This document shows positions 1 to 11,320 of a stretch of DNA of 64,000 bases, piece after piece. A program made the position numbers and the translations under genes. This DNA comes from Saururus chinensis. Taxonomy: Eukaryota > Streptophyta > Magnoliopsida > Piperales > Saururaceae. The stretch's first letter is position 1; the number at the start of each line of letters is the position of its first letter. Under the pieces are notes generated by a model, which had not been told where the DNA came from, made no database searches, and was given only the letters and a program-made list of their open reading frames with translations. The stretch spans positions 30,811,014 to 30,875,013 of the forward strand of contig CP141144.1 of the NCBI GenBank assembly GCA_035235625.1. The letters are read 5' to 3'.

Positions 1-128
1 TATGTCGCATGGTTGCATGTCAGATTTCACTATAGCATGGCTTCAAGGCGCGTTCTCCTAATTTGAATTGATTGTATTGTGTTTGAAAGTAAGATATAGT
101 GTGATTGTAAGAAGCGCTCTCGTGTTTT

Positions 129-622
129 AATGTACAGATCATTTACACGATCTTGGGGTTATATTTAGACAATATCGTGATATCAATGTACAATGTCATG
201 TTTTAAAGTACAAAATATCATGATTTCAAGGCACGACCTCGTGTTATAAATAAAACAATCATGTTTTAAAGTACACATGATTGTCTTCTATATTACACAA
301 TATCGTATGTTAAATTACATGACCTCATGCTATAAATTACATGATCTCATGTTTTAATTTACACAATATCATCTTCTTTATTACATGATATTGTGCATTA
401 AATGACATGATATTGTTTTGTAGATTACACGATATCAAGTTTTGTAGTACATGATATCGTCTTTTATATTACAAGATATCATATGTTAAATTACATGATA
501 TTGTTATTTATATTACATGATATCATGTTTTATATTACGCAATATTGCCTTCTATATTACACAATATCGTATGTTAAACTACACAATAATGTTTTTATAT
601 AACACGATATCATTTTTTATAA
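129..622. repeat. 22-bp minisatellite with palindromic core
   Basis: Degenerate tandem array with a 22-base period. From 271 to about 622 the units stay in phase (starts at 271, 293, 315, 337, 359, 381, 403, 425, 447, 469, 491, 513, 535, 557, 579, 601). Before 271 the period continues with small indels back to about 129. The typical core is ACATGATATCATGT, a perfect 14-base palindrome (clearest at 515-528), followed by an AT-rich TTTATA spacer. Units differ at several positions, so the array is old or slowly homogenised. No coding content. It is not a CRISPR array because the whole unit repeats and there are no unique spacers. Confidence 0.9.
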
Positions 623-2664
623 AAGATGATATAGTGTACAAATTTTGAAACACGATATTGTTTATTTATTAAAATGATTTTCTGACTTCAAGCCACAATA
701 GTATATGTCTTCGTGTTTCCTGTCCAACAGTATCTTATGAAAACGTATCGTCATTCTGATGATCCGATGTCGAGTTGTTGCGCATAAAAAACCAAAGTTC
801 ATCGTGTTCACTCATACAATTAGATACAAATGTAATAAGAACACATTGGCTTTGGGATTGGGTCATTACTTTATTAAACTTACATATCTGATAATACATG
901 ACCTATAACCATTTATATTTGAACAGTTTATGTCCTACAAATAGAGGATTTCGCTGATCTTGATTATTGCCATCAAGGACTGCAATGTACACTACATAGT
1001 GGTTATTATGTCATTATGGATCGTTAACATGCACACTATAAATAGCATGTCATCTCCAATTTACCTTTCACCCAAAATAGTGTCTCCCCACAACTTTTCC
1101 AGTTTATTTTTCCAATTAGGGAGTACTTATTCATACCCAATTGCACAAATAGTAACATTTACATGCACTAAACTTGGACACCAATTCACAAGATTTCTCC
1201 TTTTACATACAATAAATTGTGTCACACCCATTTAGAAACATAGTTTGTTCACATGCATATACCTTCTTTCATGTACCCAATCACAAACAATCAATTTACA
1301 CAGCACACATTCACAAACACAATTAGATTTAGAAGCATGTTTGTCAGACATTCACAATGTTTTCCTTTCTCGTAATATTTTAACAATTACGTACGAATAA
1401 TGTGTTCATCACGTTTAAGAAAGTCATATAGACTAGTTTACCACACATCCTGAGTCAAAGTTTATATGATCCTATAAACATCATATGACATGATTCATCA
1501 TTGTCAATAATGTGAAGAGATATATAAATATCCTTTGCGTTGTTGGAGAACAACTTCAACTTACAATCATTTCTTGCTGAAAGAGTTATTTTTACTAATG
1601 GTGGACAACATGAGGCAGTTAAGCATATGTGCAAGGCAAAGCATATATTTGCCACATTAGTCTAAATAATGTCAATTTCATTTATCTCAGCACTGTCCTT
1701 GCCAAAACAAGGTCTGAGTCCTCAGAACATAATCCATATCAGCAATGTCTTACGCAAGAACCATAGTGTTATTGCTTTTCCTTCATGGATCCAATCTTTA
1801 TTTCGATACAAAAGCTACATGTATACCTATTATACCACATATATGGTGAATGCACGACCATCATGCAATTAGCGCCATATGTGAAGAGTGTAGGATACTC
1901 ACATACCTTCCAGAGATGCCGTATAAGAGGTATACATGAAGCTTTAGTATCGGAAGAAAGATTAGGTACATGACCGAAATACAATAACACTAAGGTTCTT
2001 GTGGAAAACACTGCCAATATGGAATACGTTCTTCATCCTCATACCTTCTATTGCAAAGTGAGTATCAAGATGATTGGCATTGACATTAATTAGTAGAGCC
2101 AAAGAACATACTTCATATGGCCAAAAGAAAAATCAAACAAATGGCTCTATGTTGTGTGCTTATGCTTAACTCTCTCTTTTACTCTCCCATTGGATATTAA
2201 AAATATAACGACAAGAATGCAACCGGTGCAAAGCTTATAGTCTTAGTTGAAGGTTACAACAATTGACCGTACTCTTGTTAGAATTATTACTCTCACTAAT
2301 ATTACATGAATATAAATTATTTATAAAACAAAGTCTAATTTCTTCAACAAGTTATCTCCAAGCAATTTATGTCTTTATCTTAGTACTATAGTAATATAGT
2401 TGCTATTTGACTACTAACAATTATAATTTATTTACTACTAATAGTGAGACAGATTCAGATATATGGTTGCAAATTGCAGTTAGTACAAACATTCATACAA
2501 AATCATAAATCATTCAGGGATCAATTCTTGAGTGGAACCAAACAGACATTTAAAGTAGGGAACTTAACACGAAAGTGAAAGCCTGCATTATGAGGCAGAA
2601 ATTATAAACCCCCGAGACCTAAAGCAATCTATATATTTATTTTGTAATGCAAAAATTTTATAAA
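623..2664. other. AT-rich DNA, no gene seen
   Basis: About 2 kb of AT-rich sequence with only short open frames (up to about 90 codons) of no recognisable family and no conserved motif. I see no LTR, TIR or RNA gene here. Confidence 0.6.
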
Positions 2665-2682
2665 TTAGATCAAGGATCTTAC

Positions 2683-2982
2683 CTTGCTATTTCTAGCCAG
2701 TCGATTACGAGGTGCAAGCTTCATAGGGATGATGGGAAGAGAGTTACACCAACGGTTCACAAACAATTGAAATCTTCTCGGGGAGGGACCATGAGCAGGA
2801 ATGAGTAGGAGAAGGGAGCAGGAGAGAGGGAGCCGGCGAGGGGAGGATCGCCCAGAGGCCACCATTTGTTCAGAAACATATTTTGAAGGTGCACATTCCT
2901 TTGAAATAGGTGGGCGAGAGGAGACTTCGAGTGGGGGGATAGTGGGATTGTGAGGGCATAGAGGTGGTGGAGGAAAGTGCAA
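2683..2982 (-). other. weak candidate first exon of an unknown gene
   Basis: On the minus strand an open frame starts with ATG at 2982 and runs to a good splice donor: AGCAAG followed by GTAAG, with the exon ending at 2683 and the intron beginning at 2682. The stretch is more GC-rich than its surroundings, and a further GC-rich strip lies upstream to about 3120, as might be seen for a promoter or 5' leader. The peptide is Pro-, Ser- and Arg-rich, with a short hydrophobic run (LSCSLLLLIPA) and basic residues after it, which loosely resembles an organelle or secretory targeting peptide. No second exon was found and no family is recognised. It could be chance. Confidence 0.15.
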
Positions 2983-3332
2983 AGGGAGAGATGGGGCCCA
3001 GGAGAGGTAGATTTGGCAGCCGGGCGATTGCCGATGAGAGGGGGCAGGACTATCGCCTAGAGTCCAACAGTCGCTTCCCTTTAGAAGCGATTGCCTTGAG
3101 AGGGGGGGAGTTTATTAAGAGAGAGCATTGATGCCATTTGCACCACGTGTATGGCTAGCTCACATGTGCGTATGTCTATTATTTGCAAAACTGGAATTCC
3201 CTACCTATTTTTCTATTTCCAACATTTGTAGAGTCTATTTTTGAAATTTTTTCATTTTCATTCTTTTGCTCTTTTATCTATGCTGCCAACATTTTGTAAG
3301 ACAAAAGCAACCTTTGGCGTAAGATTATTTCC

Positions 3333-3371
3333 ACATCTATGTGTATTACATAGATGTGTATTACATAGATG
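3333..3371. repeat. 15-bp direct repeat with inverted symmetry
   Basis: TGTGTATTACATAGA occurs twice head to tail (3340-3354 and 3355-3369). ACATCTATG before it and CATAGATGT within it form an inverted repeat, so the site could fold as a small hairpin. Confidence 0.6.
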
Positions 3372-3373
3372 TG

Positions 3374-4108
3374 GCTACTAATTGGCGATTTCAATTATGT
3401 TTTCAAACAAGGGGACAAGATTGGTAGTATTGCAGTTCAAGCAACATATATTCAGTAGGTTCAGCACTAGTTGAGATCCAATACATGTTCACGAGGAAGA
3501 ATTGATTGAGAGCCAATTAGATATGTACTCTCTAGTTTGCACATTTATTGGTCTTTGCATTTTCAACTCCCTGCTTTGTTAAAGTTACCCTTGTATCTAT
3601 CACGTTAAAATTTCTTTGGTTGGGCATCACCTCTGAAAAGAAATTTCATCCTCTTGAATGGGGGCTGCTATCTGCAAACCTAAGAACAAAGGTTGATTGG
3701 TGATTCCTTCTATTTCAAAATAGTTTCGCAAATGATCTGTCAAAACACTTCTAGAGGGTAATAACTAACAAAAATTCACTGGGTCAAGCGGTTTCATGTA
3801 TTTTATATGGCTGGTCTTCCATTTGGGGTTGTCTCAATAGTGTAAAGTCCTCATTTTCGTATGGAAATACATCATTTCTTTGATTTATACTCAAATAAAG
3901 TATATTAGTTGTAAAACTAAATGATGGTAAAAGTGTCCTCTTCTCGTTGGATCCTTGGGCAGATCTTTTTTCTCTAGTGAACGAATTTGGGACAAGGTTA
4001 GTGGCCCAAATTGGCAATGATACTAATGCATTGATGCACTGAAATAATATTCAATTAAATTTTTTTAAATTTTAAATTACAATCCTATTTTATGTTAATT
4101 CATTGCTT
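3374..4108. other. no gene seen
   Basis: Ordinary AT-rich DNA between the small repeat and the target site of Copia element A. The short frames here show no family signature. Confidence 0.5.
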
Positions 4109-4113
4109 ATTTT

Positions 4114-4846
4114 GTTGGGATGTGGGTGTCGTACCCACTTAAACCGGGAAAATGGTTCCGGTTTGAGAGATACGTGAGTGGAGAGGCTTTATAAAGATAG
4201 GATTGACTAAATCCTATCTTGACAAGGATAATTTCGTGGGCAGTTATAAAAACTGCTTCCTCTTTATTGAGGACTTACAAAACGAAATCGGGGCTTCTCT
4301 TTTACACAATGAAAAACAGAAAAGTGCTCTTGGCTTTGTTTTCTCTATTGTGACGAAAAACAAAAAAGCTCTTGGCTTTTGTTCTTCTCTCCCATACAAA
4401 AAGTGCAGAGAAAAAAATTGTCTTTGCTTCTCCAACGAGAACAAGTGTAGACAGGAAAATTTTCTCTCCTGTGGTGCGTGGTGATCAAGCCCTATCTCAA
4501 GCTAATAATTCCCAACGAATTAGCAAGAGGAAGGAGGGCTTTCTCTCTTGACTTTCAAGAGAAGGATTCATTACAAGAGGTAATTCTAATTCCCCATTAT
4601 TATACTTGATATAACTAAGAGGTCGTGCAAGGTGATTACCACGTCCTTGGGGCTCAGCCCCTAAAGGTTAGTAGTATTTAATCTTTACTTTATTTTATAT
4701 TAATTTAAAGTAATTTGAATTTACTACTATTTATATGTGTTGATGTGTATATGCATGTAATTTGATTGAGAGGGACACAAAGGTGATATTTTTGCACATC
4801 CATAAGGCCGGGCTCAACTACGAAGCTTCTGCTGTGCCACCCAATA
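4114..4846 (+). repeat. 5' LTR of Copia A
   Basis: 733 bp. It holds a perfect 10-bp inverted repeat (AGATAGGATT at 4195-4204, AATCCTATCT at 4210-4219), whose inner bases have changed but whose stem persists in the 3' copy. A TATA-like motif TTATAAAAAC near 4242-4251 is a plausible promoter. Confidence 0.93.
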
Positions 4847-4847
4847 G

Positions 4848-4860
4848 TGGTATCGGAGCC
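4848..4860 (+). other. primer-binding site of Copia A
   Basis: TGGTATCGGAGCC, one base after the 5' LTR, is complementary to the 3' end of initiator-Met tRNA (usual form TGGTATCAGAGCC) apart from one base. It primes minus-strand DNA synthesis in this family. Confidence 0.9.
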
Positions 4861-5742
4861 CTGGTTTGTGGATTGGGTGCTAGAAATTACCTTTATTCCC
4901 CTTGCCATCCCTAATAAGGATAAGGCTAGGTATTGTTATATCTCTCTCTTAAATATAGTAATTGAAATTCCGTATGAATAAGATTTTTATTTACTGTCTA
5001 AAGTAGGCCTCTACCAAATTTGAGATTATTTGGATTTCAAGAAGCATGCCAAACGCTGCCATCAAGATCAGGGGTATTTTGGTCAATTTGGACTAAATTT
5101 GCCCAAATTCAAATTAAATTTTTTCAGTATTTACTGGGTTCGCTAGGACCCTAATTGGCTGAAATTATAATTATTTTGGTTAATTTGGATTATAGATTTA
5201 TTCTATAAATAGATTTTGTCCTAAAAGAGACTTGCTTTGTAAGACTTGATTTCAAGGGCATTATAAGAAATTCACCTTACTGAATTCTATTGTTGAGGCT
5301 TATTGTATATGCTGTTAAGAGGTGATTACATGCATAATCTCTTGTATGAAGTAATTGATGCATGATATAAAGTGCACAATTGTTGTATGTGATTGATTGT
5401 ACTTAACTAGCCCAAGGGTAGTTTAGTAACTTTACACAGACCACACTTTTGTTTTATGGATAGAAGTGTACTTTAAATTTATTTATAAAGTTCACTCCAT
5501 TTACATTGCTTACTTGATTAAATTGAGTGGATTATTGTTATAAATAACCCTGTGTAAGGGTAAAATAGTAATTCACTCTATTTTCACCCACCAACACCAA
5601 GATTATTCTTGAGAGTGAACTTTCTTGCTTCTAAAATTAGTTAAAGTCCTACTCCTTTTATATCCATTTAAATAAGTTAGCAGTATTATTTATTTGCCTA
5701 TTTATTCCCTTGTTTACCTTTGTAGACAATTTTTTTTATTCC

Positions 5743-6600
5743 ATGGCGTTCCGTATGGTTGCTAGTGAGCTAAGCAAAACAGAAAAACTCAACTCCACCA
5801 ACTACCTCACCTATCAGAGGAGGATCAGACATATTCTTTTCCTAGATAATCTGGCCCATGTTTTGGACCAGTGTGCAGACCTGCTTACAGATTCCTCCAC
5901 TCAGGCTAAGAAGAGAGCTTATGAAAAATTTAAGGAGGAAGATGCCAAAGGAAGAACTACCCTCCTTACATTCATGGAGCCAAACATTGAAATGCTTTTT
6001 CAAAAGCATAAGACTGCCAAGGAAATGATGGAGGCAGTAGCTAGGCAGTATGGAGAGCACACAGAGGCACATATTAGGATGTTGCAGACTCATTATCAGA
6101 ACAGTCGCATGAGGGAAGGAGAGCATATTATCTCCATGTCCATCATTGCAAGTGATTTGGAGATCCTTGAGAACCCCATAAATGAGGGGATCCAAGTTTC
6201 AACTGTTCTGAATACCCTCCCTAAGTCTTGGGAGAGTGTGGTTGTTGCATTAAACATCTTTGATAAGAAACTCACACTAGATGATCTCACTACCAAGCTT
6301 GGCTTAGAGCAGGAGAGGAGGAACCATGTGAGTACTCTGAGTGCATCTGCCAACCTTGCCCAGCATGGTGGCTCTAAGAAAGGTGGAGGAGATGGTGATC
6401 AAGGTCAGAGGAAGAAGAACTTCAAGAGAAAGGGCAAGAAACCCCAAAGTGGTGGAAAGGGCAACAATGGCAACAAACCCAAAGGGGTTTGTTTTCAATG
6501 TGGCCAGATGGGTCATTTTAAAAATAACTGCCCTAATGGGGATCAGGGAGCTGGAAGCAAGACAAATCAGAAAGGGAAATATATCATTTGCATGATCTCA
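5743..6600 (+). pseudogene. gag: gag region of Copia A
   Basis: Codes for the capsid/nucleocapsid part, which packages element RNA in cytoplasmic particles. The chosen start is the ATG of MAFRMVASELSK at 5743, since plant Copia gags commonly open with a short leader before a 'KL-x-x-x-NYLTYQRRI' stretch like the one seen here; an upstream in-frame ATG at 5710 is less likely. The central part is the helical UBN2-type gag domain. A basic Lys/Gly-rich linker leads to one CCHC zinc knuckle, CFQCGQMGHFKNNC (6490-6531, spacing C-x2-C-x4-H-x4-C). It runs on into the protease region, as expected for Copia elements that make one gag-pol polyprotein. This is the best preserved part of element A. Confidence 0.88.
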
Positions 6601-8160
6601 GAAGTTATGATTGCTGACTCTAATGAGAAGAGCTGGTGGCTGGATTCTGCGGCCACTAAGCATGTGGCTATGACTAGGGGTGACAGGATGATTGATCTGT
6701 CTCCAGGGCAGCACAAGATCTACATGGGGAACAACATATTTTGTGATGTGACTGTTATAGGCACCTACAGGATCCCTCTTCCTTAGGGGATGAACTTGGT
6801 GCTGACAGATGTCCTCTTTGCCCCTACCATCAGAAGGAATCTTATCTCGATTCCCCTCCTCACTAGCAAGGGGTTTGAGACTAGGTTTAAGGGGTCAAAG
6901 GCAATAGTTGGCAAGAACAATAAAATTTTATTTACTGCTTCTTTTGTTGATGGTTTATTTAAGTTAGATATAGCAGATGACTCTTCTATTAATGCAGTAG
7001 CTAAGTTTGATTATGTGGTGTGTTTGTCTGATGTTGATTCTTTGATGTGGCACTTGAGGCTTTGTCATGTGCTTGTTAATAAATTACACAGAATATCCAA
7101 CATTGGACTCCTCCCTAAGTTATCTAGGGATATGTGTATGTGTGAAGACAGCCTGGCATGCAAAATGAGTAGGCAGCCCTTCCCAAAGGGTAAGCGTGCC
7201 ACAGACCTTTTAGAGGTCGTTCACTCAGACATATGTGGGCCTATGAATGTACAAACCCATACAAGGATAGTGTATTTTATTACACTTATAGATGATTGCT
7301 CTAGGTTTGGTTATATATACCTCCTAAAGTGAAATTCTGAAGCCTTTGAGAAATTCAAAGAATTCAAGGCTGAAGTAGAGACTCAATTAGGTTGGTTAGT
7401 TAAAGTCCTAAGAACGGACAGAGGTGGAGAATACACCTCTAATGAGTTTAAGGACTATTTCACCAACCTAGGAATTATACACCAATATAGTCTGCCCTAT
7501 ACTCCTCAGTAAAATGGAGTTGCTGAAAGGAGAAACAGAACCCTCTTAAATATGGTTAGATCCATATTAAACCACTCAGAGCTAGGAGTAAATTTTTGGG
7601 GTGAGGCATTAGACACCGCTGTGTATGTGCTTAACCATGTACCCACTAAGGCTGTCAAGAGAACACCTTATGTGTTATGGACAGACAGATGTCCAGACTT
7701 AGCTCATCTTAGAGTGTGGGGGTCTAAGGCACATATAAAAGTGTTTGACCAACATAGAAGCAAACTAGACCCTAAAACAATAAAGTGTAACTTTATAGGG
7801 TACAATGAACACTCTAAGGGGTACAGGTTTGTAGTGTACCATGCTGATGGGATAGTGGGGATTATTGAATCTAGGGATGCTTATTTCCTAGAAGAAGACT
7901 TAGACCCCAAAATTCCTAGTAAAAGAGTAGAACTGTTTGAAGTGGAGAAAGAGCAAAACACTACTACTACTACAGAGGTGGTTATAGGATCTAAACCTAT
8001 GGGAGTATCTGAAGTAAGGGAGGTGAGAGATAGAAGGCCCTCAACCTTGTTGTGGGACTTTTTTGCTATGTTAGGAGAGGATGAAATAACAACAGATGAA
8101 CCTTTATCTGATGATCCCTTAACCTATGAGCAGGCAATGGATAGTCTAGATTTCAAGGAA
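6600..8160 (+). pseudogene. pol: protease and integrase region of Copia A
   Basis: The protease is marked by WWLDSAATKHV (about 6631-6663), where the D-S-A triad is the Copia form of the aspartic protease active site. The pre-integrase segment has WHLRLCHV near 7048 and a Cys-rich stretch to about 7170, corresponding to the zinc-binding end of integrase. The catalytic core shows HSDICGPM near 7220, DDCSRFGYIYLLK near 7290, and a NGVAERRNRTL block near 7514 that contains the conserved Glu region. The C-terminal part (FIGYNEHSKGYRF near 7790) is the usual Copia integrase tail. This region is degraded in this copy. Confidence 0.85.
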
Positions 8161-8169
8161 TGACAATAA

Positions 8170-9669
8170 GCTATTCAAGAAGAAATGGATTCCATTATGA
8201 AGAACCAAGTCTGGGAAGTTGTTGACTTGCCCAGTGAAAGAAAGCCTATTGGTTATAAGTGGATTTTCAAGAAAAAGCTCAAGGCAGATGGGTCTATAGA
8301 TAAATATAAAGCAAAACTGGTAGCTAAAGGTTTCAACCAAGTCAGGGGAATTGACTTTAAGGAAACATATTCACCTGTGACTAGATTTACATCTATTAGG
8401 TGTTTGTTGGCTATACTGGCACAGTTAGGCTTCGAGTTGCACCAAATGGATATAAAGACTGCCTTGATAAATGGTGATTTAGAGGAGGAGATTTACATGG
8501 AACAACCTGAGGGTTTTGTTGTTCCTGGAGAGGAACACAAGGTATGCAAACTCATAAAGTGTTATGGCCTTAAACCGTCTCCTAGGCTATGGTACTTCAC
8601 TTTTCACAAAGTGATTAGTGAGTATGGGTTCATAACAAATGAATGTGATCATTGTGTCTACTCCTTTAAGGATGAAAGTGGATTTATGTTACTTTCTCTC
8701 TATGTAGATGATATCCTTTTGATGGGAAATGACTTGATCTTAATAGTCAATCTAAAGGAAAATCTACTTTAGATTGAAATGAAAGACATGGGTGAGGCCT
8801 CCTACATACTTGGTATGAAGATTGACAGAGATAGAAAAACAAAGTTGCTTAGTATATCTCAGAATCATACATAGAAAGTGTCTTAAAACGTTTTGGTGTG
8901 ATTGGTTGGAAAACAATAAAGTGTCCTATCTATAAGGGTACAACTTTATCTAAAAGTCAGACACCATCCTCTAACGAGGATAGACTCAATATGGAGTCAG
9001 TGCCTTATGCACAGGCTATTGGCAGCTTAATGTATGTCATGACCTGTACTCGACCTGATTTGAGCTATGTTGTAGGGCTCTTGAGTAGATACCAGGCAAA
9101 CCCAAGTATGGCTCACTGGCAAACAATGAAGCGAGTTTTTAGGTACCTCCTGGAACCAAAGGTATGAAACTCACCTATCAGTCTGAGGAACTGTCATTGG
9201 CTGGGTATAGTGATTCAGACTATGCTGGGGACCCAGATAACAAGAAATCCACTGCTTGTTATATCTTCATGTTTGGAGGCAGTGCTATAGCTTGGGCTAG
9301 TAAGAGCAAAAGAGCGTAGCAAAGTCAACCATGGAAGCTGAATTTTATACATGCAGTTTAGCAGCTTCAGAAGTAGTGTGGATTAAAGACTTTCTAGTCA
9401 GGCTTAGGCTAGAGAGCTGGGTTGATTCTCCTGTCTATATGTTTTGTGATAATCTGGCTACTGTGTTGACACTTAAAAATGGAGAAATCAGTGCCAGAGG
9501 TAAACACATTGAAGTAAATTACTACTTTGTGTTTAACATGCTACAGAAAGGAAAGTTGGTAGTAAATCATCTTCCTACTTCTGAGATGTTGGCAGATCTG
9601 TTAACTAAGGCTTTAACAATGGATCACTTTGTACATCATGTTCATAGTATAGGACTTCGACAGGGCTAG
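8170..9669 (+). pseudogene. pol: reverse transcriptase and RNase H region of Copia A
   Basis: The reverse transcriptase opens with the conserved VGYKWIFKKKLKADGS-type block (here IGYKWIFKKKLKADGS) near 8251, followed by DFKETYSPVTRFTSIR and the catalytic YVDDILLMG at about 8701-8727. The RT-to-RNase H connection contains a QAIGSLMYVMTCTRPDLSY-type block near 9009. RNase H shows YSDSDYAGD near 9207, VWIKDFL near 9378 and the C-terminal ADLLTKAL at 9592-9615. Together these would copy RNA to DNA and degrade the template. The order after integrase identifies Copia, not Gypsy. The region is degraded. Confidence 0.87.
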
Positions 9670-9775
9670 GGCGCCAGCTCCTGTGGAGTTCAGTATGGAC
9701 ATTTTTGCCTACAAGTTAGACTAAGATAGAACTAGATGCACAAGTTGTTGTCTGGTTCGTGGGCACTTCACCCAA

Positions 9776-9783
9776 CTGGGGGA
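9776..9783 (+). other. polypurine tract of Copia A
   Basis: CTGGGGGA directly before the 3' LTR, the expected primer site for plus-strand DNA synthesis. Confidence 0.75.
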
Positions 9784-10517
9784 TGTTGGGATGTAGGCGT
9801 CGTACCACTTAAACTGGGAAGATGGTTCTGGTTTGAGAGATACGTGAGTGGAGAGGCTTTGTCAAGATAGGATTGACCAAGTCCTATCTTGACAAGGATA
9901 ATTTCGTGGGCTGTTATAAAAACTACTTCCTCTTTATTGAGGACTTACGAAACAAAATCAGGGCTTCTCTTTTACACAATGAAAAATTGAAAATTGCTCT
10001 TGGCTTCATTTTCTCTCCTATGACCAAAAACGAAAAAGCTCTTGGCTTTTGTTCTTCTCTCCCATACAAAAAGTGCAAAGAAAAAAAATTGTTTTCGCTT
10101 CTCCAACGAGAACAAGTGTAGACAGGAAAATTTTCTCTCCTGTGGTGCATGGTGATCAAGCCCTATCCCAAGCTAATAATTCCCAGCGAATTAGCAAGAG
10201 GAAGGAGGGCTTTCTCTCTTGATTTTCAAGAGAAGGATTCATCACAAGAGGTAATTCTAATTCCCCATTATTATACTTGATATAACTAAGAGGTCGTGCA
10301 GGGTGATTACCACGTCCTTGGGGCTCAGCCCCTAAAGGTTAGTAGTATTTAATCTTTGTTTTATTTTATATTAATTTAAAGTAATCTAAATTTACTACTG
10401 CTTATATGTGTTTATGTGTATATGCATGTAATTTGATTGAGAGGGACACAAAGGTGATATATTTGCACATCCACAAGGCCGGGCTCAACCACGAAGCTTC
10501 CGCTATGCCACCCAATA
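9784..10517 (+). repeat. 3' LTR of Copia A
   Basis: 734 bp, collinear with the 5' LTR from TGTTGGG to CCCAATA and followed by the target duplication TATTT at 10518-10522. Confidence 0.93.
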
Positions 10518-10522
10518 TATTT

Positions 10523-11315
10523 GGTATATTTATGTTTTGAATAAGTTAGTTAGACCTTAGTTGTGTTTATATGTTTAAATGGGCTTCAACGGGATTGAAA
10601 TAGGAGAAGAAGTGAAGCCCAACTACCCAAAGATATTTAAAAGTCAAGAATAGGCTCATAATGGTCTAAACATGCATGGAATGGTCGAACATAACCTTTT
10701 GGACCCGTTGGATTTGAGATTTGAATTAAGATAACTAAATTTGGAAAAACGCTGATTTGAGATTGACACATCCATAGTATTTTGACCATATCTTTCAATG
10801 TATAATTCGGATTGATACAATTCAAGTGGCATTGGAAAGAAGACTTCTATGGATACAATCATTATTTCTGGATAAAATTTATAATTCCGAAGCTATATGG
10901 GTCAAATCCGGCATGTAAAGGGATAACTACTTAACTAACCTGAGGCGAGCACGTGGAGAATCTTTTCATTGGTTGTGATTGATATACATAAATAAAGACA
11001 ATGAGGCTGATTGGATACCTAAAGTAGAACTCAAAGATACTTATTTTCTAAATAAATTATTAATTTATTTGATTAATTTAGAATCTAATCATTGTCAAAG
11101 AAGCAACCAATCAAGCAATCAATTAAGATGCAATCTAGAGATATGATTGGACTTTCCCCTTTGAAGCAACTTCTTCTCCTAAAAATAGAGGGATGGATGT
11201 GATAGAGGCATCATTCCCTCATCTTTGAAGCCCTTTTCCCCTATTTTCTTTTCTTATTTTGTAGTTTTTGTTTTAGTTTTGTGTAATGGCTTTCTAAGCT
11301 CTTGGTTAAGGCTAG
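10523..11315. other. old repeat-like DNA between elements A and B
   Basis: No gene. The stretch around 10790-10850 (CATATCTTTCAATG, then GGCATTGGAAAGAAGAC) resembles wording often seen in plant LTRs, and the sequence continues across element B at 19168. The region may be a relic LTR into which B inserted, but I cannot define its ends. Confidence 0.35.
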
Positions 11316-11320
11316 GGATG

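Larger units (their letters stand above)
4114..10517 (+). mobile_element. Ty1/Copia LTR retrotransposon A, full-length fossil
   Basis: Two LTRs (4114-4846 and 9784-10517) begin TGTTGGG and end CCCAATA, and the element is flanked by the 5-base target duplication TATTT (4109-4113 and 10518-10522). An initiator-Met primer-binding site follows the 5' LTR, and a purine tract precedes the 3' LTR. The internal order gag, protease, integrase, reverse transcriptase, RNase H is the Copia order. All parts are recognisable, but the coding region carries several breaks, so the copy is dead. A hand count over the first 250 or so aligned LTR bases gives about 19 differences, so the insertion is not recent. 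It is related to elements G and H (similar gag opening and the same PBS). Lineage within Copia not assigned. Confidence 0.95.

Noticed and set aside
129-622. Regularly spaced repeats as a possible CRISPR array
   Set aside because: The 22-bp unit is contiguous with no unique spacers, and the window is plant nuclear DNA.
960-1235. Plus-strand frame of 91 codons
   Set aside because: AT-rich, no motif and no splice or start context; expected by chance.
4203-4484. Plus-strand frames in both LTRs of Copia A (also 9873-10121)
   Set aside because: They lie within LTR sequence, do not keep the same length in the two copies, and show no family signature.
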